A stretch of DNA of 39,772 bases, from contig JANXXX010000062.1 of assembly GCA_025350405.1 (NCBI GenBank), positions 1 to 39,772 of the forward strand, in the 5' to 3' direction. Position 1 is the first letter of the stretch. Each line of letters begins with the position of its first letter. The stretch is from Gallionella sp. (GTDB lineage: Bacteria; Pseudomonadota; Gammaproteobacteria; Burkholderiales; Gallionellaceae). The notes beneath the pieces are model-generated. The model made no database searches, was not told the origin of the DNA, and saw only the letters and a program-made list of their open reading frames with translations. Positions 1-6,794 of this stretch are shown in pieces. A program made the position numbers and the translations under genes.

Positions 1-11
1 TAGAAGATTCT

Positions 12-1583
12 GTGTTGGCTGCTTCAAAAACGGACGCGATGTGGTGGACAGGCTGCGTCATTATGTCTTGGGTTACTGTCGTATTGTGGTTGCGATTTGG
101 CACGCAACTGCTGGAAGTGCTCATAAAGAACATTACACGCACTTCCCGTCTTGAACGGAACAAGAAAACCGATATTCGGTACATTGATAAATTCCTACCC
201 GATGATAAGCAACGTTTCGATCCGTTGAAATTTATTGACTACAACAAAGGTTATTTTGTTGGATTGTCCGAGGAAGACCGGCCTATCTATATCAAGCAAA
301 GCGATTGGGAAACTTCTCACATTCTGCTAACCGGACGCACCAGAAGCGGGAAAGGTGTGGCGGCACAAATCATCGGTACACAGTCTATCCAACGGAAGGA
401 ACTGTTCGTGGTGCTCGATCCGAAATGTGATAACTGGATGCCACACATATTCAAAAAAGCTTGTGAGGAGGCGGGGCAACCGTATGTGTTTCTTGACCTG
501 CGCCAGACTGCCCATCCCCAGATCAATATGTTCGAAGGATGCACCGAAGAAGTAATTGAAAATATGCTGATTGCTGCATTCGGTATTGCACCGAAAGGCG
601 ATAAAGCAGATGCCTATCGGACGATTGATCGCAAAGCGGCACGACAGGCTGCACGTTATATTGCTAGTCACCCTGGTGCTACAGCCAGAGAGGTGTTAGA
701 TGCATTAGGTTCGACCTGGCGTGAACCCGATGAGGGCTCCAAGCTGTCGGCGTTGATCTTTGCAGAATTGATGTCGGAAATGGCAGAGCTGCGTTCGGTA
801 AATCGCAAGAGTGGCGGTATTAATTTTGATGATCTTGTACGTACTGGAGGATGCCTTTACGTCGTCGGTGACATGATCAACACGCGCATCATCACGATGC
901 AACGGATGATCCTAATCCGCTTAATGATGATGGCTAAGAACCGCGAACAAACCGATGACATGCGCATCATTCGTGTATTTGCTGATGAGTTTCGTGTCCA
1001 CATTTCACGTCCCTTCATCGTGGGGCTGGGTGCTTCAGCAGGATGGAAATTGCTTTGTCTTTTGGCCTTTCAGTCGTTCGAAGATTTGCGCGATTGCCCG
1101 GCTGATTTGGATGCCGATATGGTTAAAGGTTCAGTTATTGAAAACTGTGCTTTGCAACTTTCTAACCGCATTAAAGATGCCGCAACCGCAGAAGTTCTAG
1201 CCGCTGCAACTGGGACCATCCAAGTTGACGACGAAACCCGTCCGGTTGATAAAAATATTGCAATGAGTGAGACGGTTGGGAATGATCGTCGCATTAGTCA
1301 GGCCGAAAGGTACTACATGGATGTGAACATGATCACTAGTTTGCCAGTGCCCGACATCAAGAGAAATATCATCGGGTGTGGCGTGCTGGTTGGTGCATCA
1401 AAGCTGGCCCAGTTCTGCTTCACAAGTCCAATCATAGTAAAGCGTGGCAAGTCTGCTATCACGCCGACCACACTGCCGCCAGTACCCGATGCCTCCGATA
1501 AAACACTGCAAGACAAACTGGCTGATCTGGAAGTGTTAGACGAACCATCGGCAGTCGGGACTGGTTTGCCAAAAGCTAATTAG
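12..1583 (+). CDS. Type IV coupling protein (TraD/VirD4-like ATPase), 5' part probably outside window
   Basis: This is a conjugation coupling ATPase that would link the relaxosome to a type IV secretion channel at the inner membrane. One hydrophobic segment is visible near the N-terminus (about residues 10-35), followed by a cytoplasmic ATPase domain. It has a Walker A motif GRTRSGKG near residue 108 and a Walker B-like VFADEF near residue 322. The TraM-recognition style core continues to about residue 470, and the last 40 residues are polar and Pro-rich. The first start codon in the window is a GTG at 12, but the frame is open to the window edge. Coupling proteins usually have two N-terminal membrane segments, so the real start is probably upstream. 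It indicates an integrative conjugative element or integrated plasmid to the left. Family assignment is confident; the exact subtype is not resolved. Confidence 0.85.
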   Translation: MLAASKTDAMWWTGCVIMSWVTVVLWLRFGTQLLEVLIKNITRTSRLERNKKTDIRYIDKFLPDDKQRFDPLKFIDYNKGYFVGLSEEDRPIYIKQSDWETSHILLTGRTRSGKGVAAQIIGTQSIQRKELFVVLDPKCDNWMPHIFKKACEEAGQPYVFLDLRQTAHPQINMFEGCTEEVIENMLIAAFGIAPKGDKADAYRTIDRKAARQAARYIASHPGATAREVLDALGSTWREPDEGSKLSALIFAELMSEMAELRSVNRKSGGINFDDLVRTGGCLYVVGDMINTRIITMQRMILIRLMMMAKNREQTDDMRIIRVFADEFRVHISRPFIVGLGASAGWKLLCLLAFQSFEDLRDCPADLDADMVKGSVIENCALQLSNRIKDAATAEVLAAATGTIQVDDETRPVDKNIAMSETVGNDRRISQAERYYMDVNMITSLPVPDIKRNIIGCGVLVGASKLAQFCFTSPIIVKRGKSAITPTTLPPVPDASDKTLQDKLADLEVLDEPSAVGTGLPKAN

Positions 1584-1610
1584 GAAATTTACTAGCCATA
1601 CGGATAGAAA

Positions 1611-1642
1611 CGGTCGATGCTTCGGCGTCACCGGCTTTCGAC
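1611..1642. other. Imperfect inverted repeat after the coupling-protein gene
   Basis: GGTCGA and TCGACC flank a shorter CGG/CCG pair, which could form a hairpin 28 bp after the coupling-protein stop. There is no clean T-run on either strand, so a terminator role is only possible. The stretch 1584-1682 otherwise holds no gene I can support. Confidence 0.3.
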
Positions 1643-1682
1643 CAAACTGAAATTTTCTAGGAAGCAGACCTACAACGTTGAG

Positions 1683-2219
1683 TTATGCGTCTGGGGTAGC
1701 GGCCAATAGTGCATGTTCTAGATCGCCGTTGTTTTCGATGACCTTTGCCCGAACGTATTGGCAATACTCAGCAGGGAGGTTGTGCTCCAGAAGGCCATTG
1801 AAGATATGGCGGACGTAAGCCAGTGAAGTCTTTAAGTCGGCTTTCCGATCCTTCACGAGGTAGGTGGTAGCACGGACTGTCGACCCGTCATTGGTAATGA
1901 GGTCAATCATGGCGCGGACGTAGTTCGTGCCTTCACCTTCAATCGCGTCCAGGGATCTTCTGTTCCGTTGTTTTGCCGTGTCTCGACCGAGCAGGAAGTC
2001 AGGAACGTCATACACGACGCCGTAAATGTTTCTGCCTGATTTGCCAGGGACAAGATCAGCTGCCGCGCAGTTGTTGGACTTGCTCCACACCGTAAACATC
2101 AGATCAAATGGTTCAACAGTTTTGGCGACCCAAATTGGTTTGGCGTCGCCACGAAGGCGATCTTCGCCGTTGAGTCGCGCAACCGACATATTGGAACCGT
2201 ATTGGAACACTAGGGCCAT
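1683..2219 (-). CDS. Gamma-glutamylcyclotransferase-like (AIG2/GGCT fold) protein in a gene cassette
   Basis: A 178-residue protein with the GGCT-fold signature YGSNM at residues 8-12 and a glutamate-rich IEGEGTNY segment at about residue 93, where family enzymes carry the catalytic glutamate. Proteins of this fold cyclise gamma-glutamyl amines to 5-oxoproline or act on related amide substrates; the substrate here is unknown. The stop codon TAA lies inside GCATAAC, a 7-bp inverse core of the type that begins an attC site. The gene starts 26 bp after the complementary GTTATGC core at 2251-2245, which is typical cassette packing. No clear Shine-Dalgarno sequence precedes the ATG, also common in cassettes. 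Base composition is more balanced than in the ubiquitin-like operon downstream. Fold assignment is fairly sure; cellular role is open. Confidence 0.75.
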   Translation of the reverse strand: MALVFQYGSNMSVARLNGEDRLRGDAKPIWVAKTVEPFDLMFTVWSKSNNCAAADLVPGKSGRNIYGVVYDVPDFLLGRDTAKQRNRRSLDAIEGEGTNYVRAMIDLITNDGSTVRATTYLVKDRKADLKTSLAYVRHIFNGLLEHNLPAEYCQYVRAKVIENNGDLEHALLAATPDA

Positions 2220-2244
2220 GGTGGTGGTAGCGGTCAGTTAAGGC

Positions 2245-2342
2245 GCATAACGTGCTAGGTGAGAGGCCGCCGGAGTTGCTAAGCTGCGCCGGGGGTCGAG
2301 AAGCGCAGCTTCTCGGCGCCCCACTCGACTGGCGGGTTAGCT
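2245..2342 (-). repeat. attC-like recombination site (integron cassette junction)
   Basis: Read on the minus strand the site begins with AGCTAAC and ends with GTTATGC. It is an imperfect palindrome of 98 bp. The outer arms directly next to the cores (2252-2266 and 2321-2335) match as inverted repeats at 9 of 15 positions. Inside is a perfect hairpin, GAGAAGC (2298-2304) with GCTTCTC (2308-2314). The cores are one base off the RYYYAAC/GTTRRRY consensus. The first bases of the downstream cassette (TTATGC) are complementary to the GCATAA at that cassette's own end, as expected if it once circularised through its attC. Confidence 0.65.
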
Positions 2343-2343
2343 G

Positions 2344-2712
2344 TCACAGCGCATAGACCATGCTGTGGTTTCCAGGAATAAGCGACCTAGCCTCAAGCGC
2401 TGTGAGCGGAGATGTATGAGGCAGATGTTGATGAAGGACGAAAGCGTGGTGGATTGGTAAATTAATACTAACTGGAGGCTGCAACCTCAGCTCAGCGATG
2501 AGCGCATCGAAGGTCGGTCCGTTCACAGTTGGCACCAACAGGATGGGAGCGGAGGGCGGGAAAAGAATTTGGAACTGGGTTGAAAAGGCGGTGGTCAAGT
2601 TGCTGGCCTGCCGTTGGGCACTAGGCTGATTTGGCGCTTGAATATAGAGCGGGACGCGCAGGGAGACAACATTGGGGGTGAGCGCGTGGATCATGAAGAA
2701 GTAGAGTGGCAT
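2344..2712 (-). CDS. Hypothetical protein of a putative gene cassette
   Basis: A 122-residue protein I do not recognise. It is rich in Pro, Leu and Thr, has no obvious membrane segment or signal peptide, and shows no catalytic motif. Its stop codon is immediately followed by CAGCTAAC, the inverse core of the attC-like site. Its ATG lies 16 bp after a GTTAGTT box (2735-2729) that nearly complements that inverse core. Start, stop and both flanks therefore fit a second cassette. This positional evidence is the main reason to accept the gene, because codon use alone would not be convincing. Cassette genes are often orphan families. Confidence 0.5.
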   Translation of the reverse strand: MPLYFFMIHALTPNVVSLRVPLYIQAPNQPSAQRQASNLTTAFSTQFQILFPPSAPILLVPTVNGPTFDALIAELRLQPPVSINLPIHHAFVLHQHLPHTSPLTALEARSLIPGNHSMVYAL

Positions 2713-2907
2713 GGTGCGTCCTCGTGAAAACTAACAGTAAAAATAAAGAAGCACGCATATTTCATTAAAGTTTCCAGCAGAATTTGGAGTGGTAAGTTCC
2801 GCAACTGGGACACTCCAGTCCACTGCGCATCGTACAACACCTCACCAAATCCGTCATTCATCCGTGTACCAATAACATAGTCAATACTCATTGTTCATAA
2901 TGCCTGC

Positions 2908-2947
2908 CGCAAACGTCTTGCCTGCGACACCACGTCTAAACGCGGCC
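2908..2947. repeat. Imperfect direct repeat, copy 1
   Basis: CGCAAACGTC, nine variable bases, then ACACCACGT and a TAAA-GCG tail. The second copy is at 3122-3159 with the same two blocks separated by eight bases. The copies are 214 bp apart. Function unknown; recombinase or Rep binding are possible. Confidence 0.6.
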
Positions 2948-3121
2948 AAAGCGCCGTCATGCCCTCGTTCCACTTCCTCCGTCTTCATCCATTTCGCCTA
3001 CCGCACATTCGCAACGCCCCGCTCCGCTAGGCTCCACTCTGCGACCGCTCAAAGCATTCAGCGATGGTCGTGAGGCTTCGTCGTGGCTCTTCAAACAACA
3101 CGGCCACATACGCCGAAGCGG

Positions 3122-3159
3122 CGCAAACGTCGTGTAGTCACACCACGTTAAAGCGCGCC
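3122..3159. repeat. Imperfect direct repeat, copy 2
   Basis: CGCAAACGTC (3122-3131) and ACACCACGT (3140-3148), followed by TAAAGCGCGCC. It matches copy 1 at 2908-2947 in the 10-bp and 9-bp blocks exactly. The intervening 170 bp are not similar to other parts of the window that I can see. Confidence 0.6.
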
Positions 3160-3529
3160 TAACCCCACCGTCCTGCTGCGCAGCACGGCCAACACCTAAA
3201 GCCCTGAACTACTGACTTCATCGTTTTTTAATTCGTTTCTAAAACCGTTCGCTGTTCACCATTTCAAATCTGGTCCGTGGCCATTCCGTCATATCGCCTG
3301 GCCGTGAGGAGATCGCTGGCTCGTAGGCGCACCACTCATGCCAGCCATCGAGGGCACAGTAAGGCTGTGCCACTGCGTGCGCTCCATCATCCGGTTCCTC
3401 CTCCGTCGGACTGCGGCCTCGGTTGGGCCTCTCGTCTGTCATGCCTGCTGCAACTCGCCAACCCATGCTCACCCCATCCCGGTTTAGGGCGAGCGATACG
3501 ACGGCATGACCACTACAAAGGAGAAGCAA

Positions 3530-4042
3530 ATGCGCGAACAACCAACCAACGAAACGACAAACAAAACCGCTTGCAGCAGCGAGCTCCACAACAGCATCAC
3601 TCAAACCAAACCACGAGGGCAAACCATGAACACAATTGAATTTCCATACACCCGCAAAGACGCAGGTATTGCACTGCACAAATTGCATGGTTTTATTGGC
3701 ACTGCACAACTCAGCGTTATTGGCGAGTTGGGTTACAGCGAGGAACGGCGATACATATTCAGTAAGCTTGTAGTGCTGGCAAAGATCGTAGAAAACATGC
3801 CAACCACCTACCAGACCGAGGGACAAGGGGAACAAGCGGTGGCGTACCTGCACTACTTTACGCAAGGCTGTGACTGGTACATCTCCGAGCGTGACTGTGA
3901 GATCGAACAACTACAAGCGTTTGGCAAGGCTGACTTGGGCATGGGATACCCAGAGCTTGGCTATATCTCCATCGTGGAATTGCTGGAATGCGGCGCCGAG
4001 TTAGACCTGCACTGGCAGCCACGCATGCTGTCTGAAATCTGA
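3530..4042 (+). CDS. Plasmid/ICE-type protein with DUF2958-like C-terminus
   Basis: A 170-residue hydrophilic protein. AAGGAG at 3518-3523 sits six bases before the ATG at 3530, so I choose that start over the ATG at 3506; a further in-frame ATG at 3626 begins the well-structured part. The C-terminal third contains a DLGMGYPELGYIS block followed by an ELDLHW block, which resembles DUF2958, a family of unknown function carried by plasmids and integrative elements. No enzymatic motif is apparent. It is followed after 103 bp, including a strong inverted repeat, by another small gene on the same strand. The context supports element-borne accessory DNA. Gene reality is likely; the family match is by eye. 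Confidence 0.65.
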   Translation: MREQPTNETTNKTACSSELHNSITQTKPRGQTMNTIEFPYTRKDAGIALHKLHGFIGTAQLSVIGELGYSEERRYIFSKLVVLAKIVENMPTTYQTEGQGEQAVAYLHYFTQGCDWYISERDCEIEQLQAFGKADLGMGYPELGYISIVELLECGAELDLHWQPRMLSEI

Positions 4043-4058
4043 TTTCGCGCACCCCTCC

Positions 4059-4092
4059 CTGTTATCAGGTGGTGTGAATCATCTGATAACAG
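4059..4092. repeat. Perfect 10-bp inverted repeat and second small hairpin
   Basis: CTGTTATCAG (4059-4068) and CTGATAACAG (4083-4092) are exact inverse copies around a 14-base loop. A second short hairpin, CGGAC-TT-GTCCG, follows within 35 bp. There is no T-run, so an operator or an RNA leader structure for the gene at 4146 is more likely than a terminator. Confidence 0.55.
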
Positions 4093-4145
4093 CAGTACCA
4101 AGTACCGGCGGACTTGTCCGGTGGAATTTATAGAGGGGAAACGAA

Positions 4146-4358
4146 ATGCAACAGATATACGCAAAAATCAAAAAAAGCAGCAAATACTATTATCAAAACA
4201 AAACCGCAATAGAAAACGGTATGGGCTTCCCGTTCAAAGTGCATATCCATATCTCGACTGATTATCCTGTATGGGGAGGGCCGGGCAGCTATTACAGGTT
4301 GAGTGACGTGAACCTGTACGTTATCGACAAAAAAGGTAATGAACTGAAAATCTCTTAG
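4146..4358 (+). CDS. Small hypothetical protein, 70 residues
   Basis: A short basic, tyrosine-rich protein (several Lys and seven Tyr in 70 residues) with no recognised domain, signal peptide or membrane segment. GAGGGG lies six to eleven bases before the ATG, a good ribosome site. A strong GC hairpin follows the stop codon by about 15 bp. This bracketing by a ribosome site and a hairpin is the main support for a real gene. It may form a transcription unit with the preceding gene, since only inverted repeats lie between them. Function not assignable. Confidence 0.6.
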   Translation: MQQIYAKIKKSSKYYYQNKTAIENGMGFPFKVHIHISTDYPVWGGPGSYYRLSDVNLYVIDKKGNELKIS

Positions 4359-4372
4359 TGCATCGATACAAA

Positions 4373-4392
4373 ACGGGGCGGCTCCGCCCCGT
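4373..4392 (+). terminator. GC-rich hairpin, probable terminator
   Basis: ACGGGGCGG and CCGCCCCGT form a perfect 9-bp stem with a CT loop 15 bp after the stop of the gene at 4146. Only two T follow (TTGC), so termination strength is uncertain. Confidence 0.6.
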
Positions 4393-4577
4393 TGCTTACA
4401 AATAAATGGAGTGTTGTCTACTCTTTGATTGGCCGAGCAAATGGCAGCGGGAATGATGTAAGGAAAATAAGTATTGTTGAAGCATTATGGGTTCAGCTAA
4501 CAATCAAAACTATTGCGCAATAACAATGTACAGTGGCATTATCTTTCCTAATCAGCTTAAAAAAATTGCCAAACGCT

Positions 4578-6029
4578 ATGTACAAATGGATACAGCTCAA
4601 CACTAGTGCCGATTTGAAACAACTTGAACAGTGCATTTCTGTCGAATATTCCCCGAAGCTTGTTAGTCAGCGCCTTGTCGGAGGTATCTCCGACGCTGTT
4701 AAATCGGTACTCATTGAAGATAATTACGTCGATAAGGATTATCGCAGTACTTATTACAATTTCTATACAAAAAAGGGACAGAAATATCGTGCTGATTGCG
4801 TACGCCTTCATTTTTTCGATCAGACTGTTTCATTCGAAGAGAAAGGTCTGAAATTAAGTTGGGAGGGCGAGCGGCTTGATGATCATTATTTTGGATACAT
4901 GATTCTTCGGCCAACAGGGATTGCGACAATTGGGCGTAGTATCTTGTCACCAGATGTAAGAAGTGGAGCTAAAGGATACATTATCGCTGCAGAACACAAG
5001 GTGCATCTGCTTGGCTATAAGTTATTAGTACGGGGTTTTCCGTCAATGGATCAACATATCGATATTTCGGTGTGTGCACATGCAGCGTGTTGGTCGATCC
5101 TTCGCCACTACAGCGAAAAATTCAACATTTATCGCGAATTTCATACACACGATATTACTTTGATGGCACAGCAGTTCAACCCTGGTGGGCTTGTGCCGTC
5201 AAAGGGGCTAGAGGTTTCCCACGCCGAGCGTGTTTTTCTGGAAGCGGGTACCTTTCCATTGCATGTTGCCAGAAATGGCCCCAAGGATGATTCATTTTAC
5301 CGGCAACTAAACGCATATGTGGAGTCTGGTTTTCCATTGTTTGCAGCAATGCATCACAGACGCCATGCAATTGCTGTTATGGGGTACGAGTGGCGCCCGC
5401 CAGTTAATACTGGGACTCTAGGAATGCGATACTCATGGAATGAGGTGAAATCACTCGTAGTTGTTGATGACAGTGACCTCCCATACCGTTCAATTCCAGT
5501 CAGCGGAGGGCCGTCATATTCGGCGGCGGACATTGATGCGTTTATTGTTCCACTTCCTGAAAAAGTATATTATCCTGCTGATGCTATAGATCTAATGGTG
5601 CCAAAGCTGTTTATTCTTAATGCGCTCATTGAGTTGCCGCATCAAGACGAAACGATTGTTCGGTATTTCATTGTGACAGGTTCTGGATTTCGAAGTTTCG
5701 TTCGTGGTAGGGAATCTGAATTTGATCCAAAACTAGTTGAAGAAATAATGCAACTTCCACTTGCACAATTCGTGTGGATTGTGGAATTGGCGACAGAAAA
5801 TCAATGGAGTAAAGGTTACGTCGCGGCACGTGCAGTAATAGACGCTACCGCAAGCTTGCGTGAAGAAACACCTTTTTGGCTGATTCATAACCGTAAACGC
5901 GCCCTTATTTTTAAACGCCGCGTGGTTGGAGACGGTATAGCTGAACTTGATGTGATCCAGCTTTCGGGAATGGAAAATACAGCATTAACACGTATGGATC
6001 AAAATTTGCGGCCTATTCAAGTCAAGTAA
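4578..6029 (+). CDS. Papain-fold (C39/C1-like) cysteine peptidase-domain protein
   Basis: A 483-residue protein from the ATG at 4578; a GTG at 4533 would add 15 residues and neither start has a clear ribosome site. No signal peptide is seen, so it should be cytoplasmic. The middle part shows a papain-like triad: a cysteine directly before tryptophan in CAHAACW (Cys171), a histidine in RRHAIAVMGY (His263), and acidic residues in VVVDDSD (about 297-300). The order and local sequence resemble C39 and papain peptidases. The flanking domains (residues 1-150 and 320-483) are not recognised. A 59-residue gene follows after 55 bp, and a ubiquitin-like operon lies beyond a divergent regulator. It could process or sense a protein of that system, or be an independent defence effector. 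The peptidase fold is likely; activity and target are inferred. Confidence 0.6.
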   Translation: MYKWIQLNTSADLKQLEQCISVEYSPKLVSQRLVGGISDAVKSVLIEDNYVDKDYRSTYYNFYTKKGQKYRADCVRLHFFDQTVSFEEKGLKLSWEGERLDDHYFGYMILRPTGIATIGRSILSPDVRSGAKGYIIAAEHKVHLLGYKLLVRGFPSMDQHIDISVCAHAACWSILRHYSEKFNIYREFHTHDITLMAQQFNPGGLVPSKGLEVSHAERVFLEAGTFPLHVARNGPKDDSFYRQLNAYVESGFPLFAAMHHRRHAIAVMGYEWRPPVNTGTLGMRYSWNEVKSLVVVDDSDLPYRSIPVSGGPSYSAADIDAFIVPLPEKVYYPADAIDLMVPKLFILNALIELPHQDETIVRYFIVTGSGFRSFVRGRESEFDPKLVEEIMQLPLAQFVWIVELATENQWSKGYVAARAVIDATASLREETPFWLIHNRKRALIFKRRVVGDGIAELDVIQLSGMENTALTRMDQNLRPIQVK

Positions 6030-6084
6030 TTTTCGAACTGGTAATGCAGTGTTGTAGCAATCAATTTATATAAGCGGGGGACGG

Positions 6085-6264
6085 ATGACTAAAAAGGAAA
6101 AGGTTGCTGTCAAGCCAATTGATAGCCAGCCGCCAGTTGACTTAAAGGCGCTCGAGGATTTTAGGAATGCAATGACAAATGAAGTTATCCCTGAGATTGT
6201 TCGCGTCGTCGAAGAACGGCGATTAGGAGCAGCCCAGAGTCGACATTGGCAATTGAAGTGTTAG
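6085..6264 (+). CDS. Small charged protein, 59 residues, ending in Cys
   Basis: An ATG at 6085 follows a GGGGG stretch by a few bases and opens a 59-codon frame ending at 6264. The protein has a Lys-rich N-terminus, a Pro-rich linker (about 11-18), an amphipathic helical stretch (about 20-47) with many Glu and Arg, and a short tail with the C-terminal residues QLKC. No family is recognised. It lies 55 bp after the papain-fold gene on the same strand and is closed by a good terminator hairpin, so the two are probably co-transcribed partners. It may be a regulatory or binding subunit, or a substrate of the peptidase. Too small to be certain. Confidence 0.5.
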   Translation: MTKKEKVAVKPIDSQPPVDLKALEDFRNAMTNEVIPEIVRVVEERRLGAAQSRHWQLKC

Positions 6265-6268
6265 AAGG

Positions 6269-6300
6269 CATGCGCCATGGCGGCGCATGATGGTTTTATT
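6269..6300 (+). terminator. Rho-independent terminator of the papain-fold/small-protein unit
   Basis: CATGCGCC (6269-6276) and GGCGCATG (6282-6289) form a perfect 8-bp stem with a five-base loop, followed by GGTTTTATTTG. It separates this unit from the convergent XRE gene, whose stop codon lies in the T-rich tail. Confidence 0.7.
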
Positions 6301-6682
6301 TGTTTGCCCCTTTGCGTAATTGCTCATAGGCGGCACGGACTATTGCTTCCATTGCCTCTGCCGCTTGTGTGCCAAGATTAGGGTCAGATCTGAGTAACGT
6401 TGATAATTGTGCCATTGGCTCAGGCCGCAGAGCCTTATATGGGGCATTCACAAAATCAGAGGGATTTAATCCTGCCCACGCTGAAAGAGCTGCTAAGCTG
6501 GCGGCATCGGGCTTGCGGCCTTGTGCCATTCTAGTAAGTGTTGATGTGCTCACTCTTGTTTCGGCTGCAACTTGCTTCCAGTTTTTTGAGCGACCTACGA
6601 CCGTGGCTTCTAAGGCACGATAAAAAGCGGCACCATCAAAACCTTTGTCTTCCTTCAAAATTGCATCATTTCTAATTGCCAT
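6296..6682 (-). CDS. XRE-type helix-turn-helix transcriptional regulator
   Basis: A 128-residue protein. Residues about 36-70 read as a lambda-repressor-like helix-turn-helix (WKQVAAETRVSTSTLTRM followed by GRKPDAASLAALSAW). The C-terminal half is helical and may serve dimerisation. No peptidase or ligand domain is visible. It is transcribed divergently from the ubiquitin-like operon, and the 112-bp gap between their start codons holds overlapping promoters and several palindromes. It is therefore the obvious candidate to control itself and the operon. The ATG at 6682 is preceded by AAGGTAGG. Function as DNA-binding regulator is likely; repression rather than activation is inferred from the operator placed between the -35 and -10 boxes. 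Confidence 0.75.
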   Translation of the reverse strand: MAIRNDAILKEDKGFDGAAFYRALEATVVGRSKNWKQVAAETRVSTSTLTRMAQGRKPDAASLAALSAWAGLNPSDFVNAPYKALRPEPMAQLSTLLRSDPNLGTQAAEAMEAIVRAAYEQLRKGANK

Positions 6683-6691
6683 TTGCCTACC

Positions 6692-6720
6692 TTATAAAAT
6701 TGCTAAATAGGGATTGACAA
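6692..6720 (-). promoter_or_regulatory. Putative promoter of the XRE gene
   Basis: On the minus strand TTGTCA (6720-6715) and TTATAA (6697-6692) are spaced by 17 bp. The -35 box overlaps that of the opposite promoter. The start point would fall close to the ATG at 6682, so the mRNA would have a very short or no leader. Confidence 0.5.
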
Positions 6721-6783
6721 CCTAACTAGGTATTTCTATACTATCCCATAAATTGCAGTTTAGCAATTTCTAACCTAAATAGG
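6697..6783. promoter_or_regulatory. Operator candidates between the XRE gene and the Ubl operon
   Basis: CCTAACTAGG (6721-6730, within the promoter spacer) and CCTAAATAGG (6774-6783, touching the ribosome site) are near-identical short palindromes; CTAAATAGG recurs at 6703-6711. An outer pair, AAATTGCTAAA (6697-6707) and TTTAGCAATTT (6759-6769), is an exact inverted repeat enclosing the whole promoter. These are likely XRE-protein binding sites and would let the regulator block both promoters. Confidence 0.6.
6714..6742 (+). promoter_or_regulatory. Strong sigma-70 promoter of the ubiquitin-like operon
   Basis: TTGACA (6714-6719) is a consensus -35 box, and TATACT (6737-6742) lies after an ideal 17-bp spacer. 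The spacer itself carries a palindrome, ACCTA-AC-TAGGT. Confidence 0.75.
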
Positions 6784-6794
6784 AAGGAAATATT

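Larger units (their letters stand above)
2736..3529. other. Non-coding or decayed stretch with a direct repeat
   Basis: About 800 bp without a gene I can support. A 66-codon frame at 2691-2891 (minus) starts at an ATG without a ribosome site and overlaps the next frame. The minus-strand frame at 3239-3910 lies opposite a better plus-strand gene. The segment holds a 37-bp imperfect direct repeat (2908-2947 and 3122-3159) and a short palindrome TGCTGCGCAGCA near 3173-3184. No integrase gene (intI) is present here, although this is the side where the head of the cassette array should lie. Confidence 0.5.

Noticed and set aside
2691-2891. 66-codon minus-strand frame
   Set aside because: Overlaps the cassette gene by 22 bp, lacks a ribosome site and spans the GTTAGTT cassette boundary.
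3122-3200. A second attC at GTTAGGC (3163-3157) or GTTAAAGC (3147-3154)
   Set aside because: The core-like 7-mers are present but I could not find a matching inverse core with complementary arms on either strand.
3239-3910. Minus-strand frame of 223 codons
   Set aside because: It lies opposite a plus-strand gene with a ribosome site and DUF2958-like motif; its product is Cys/Trp-rich without family features.
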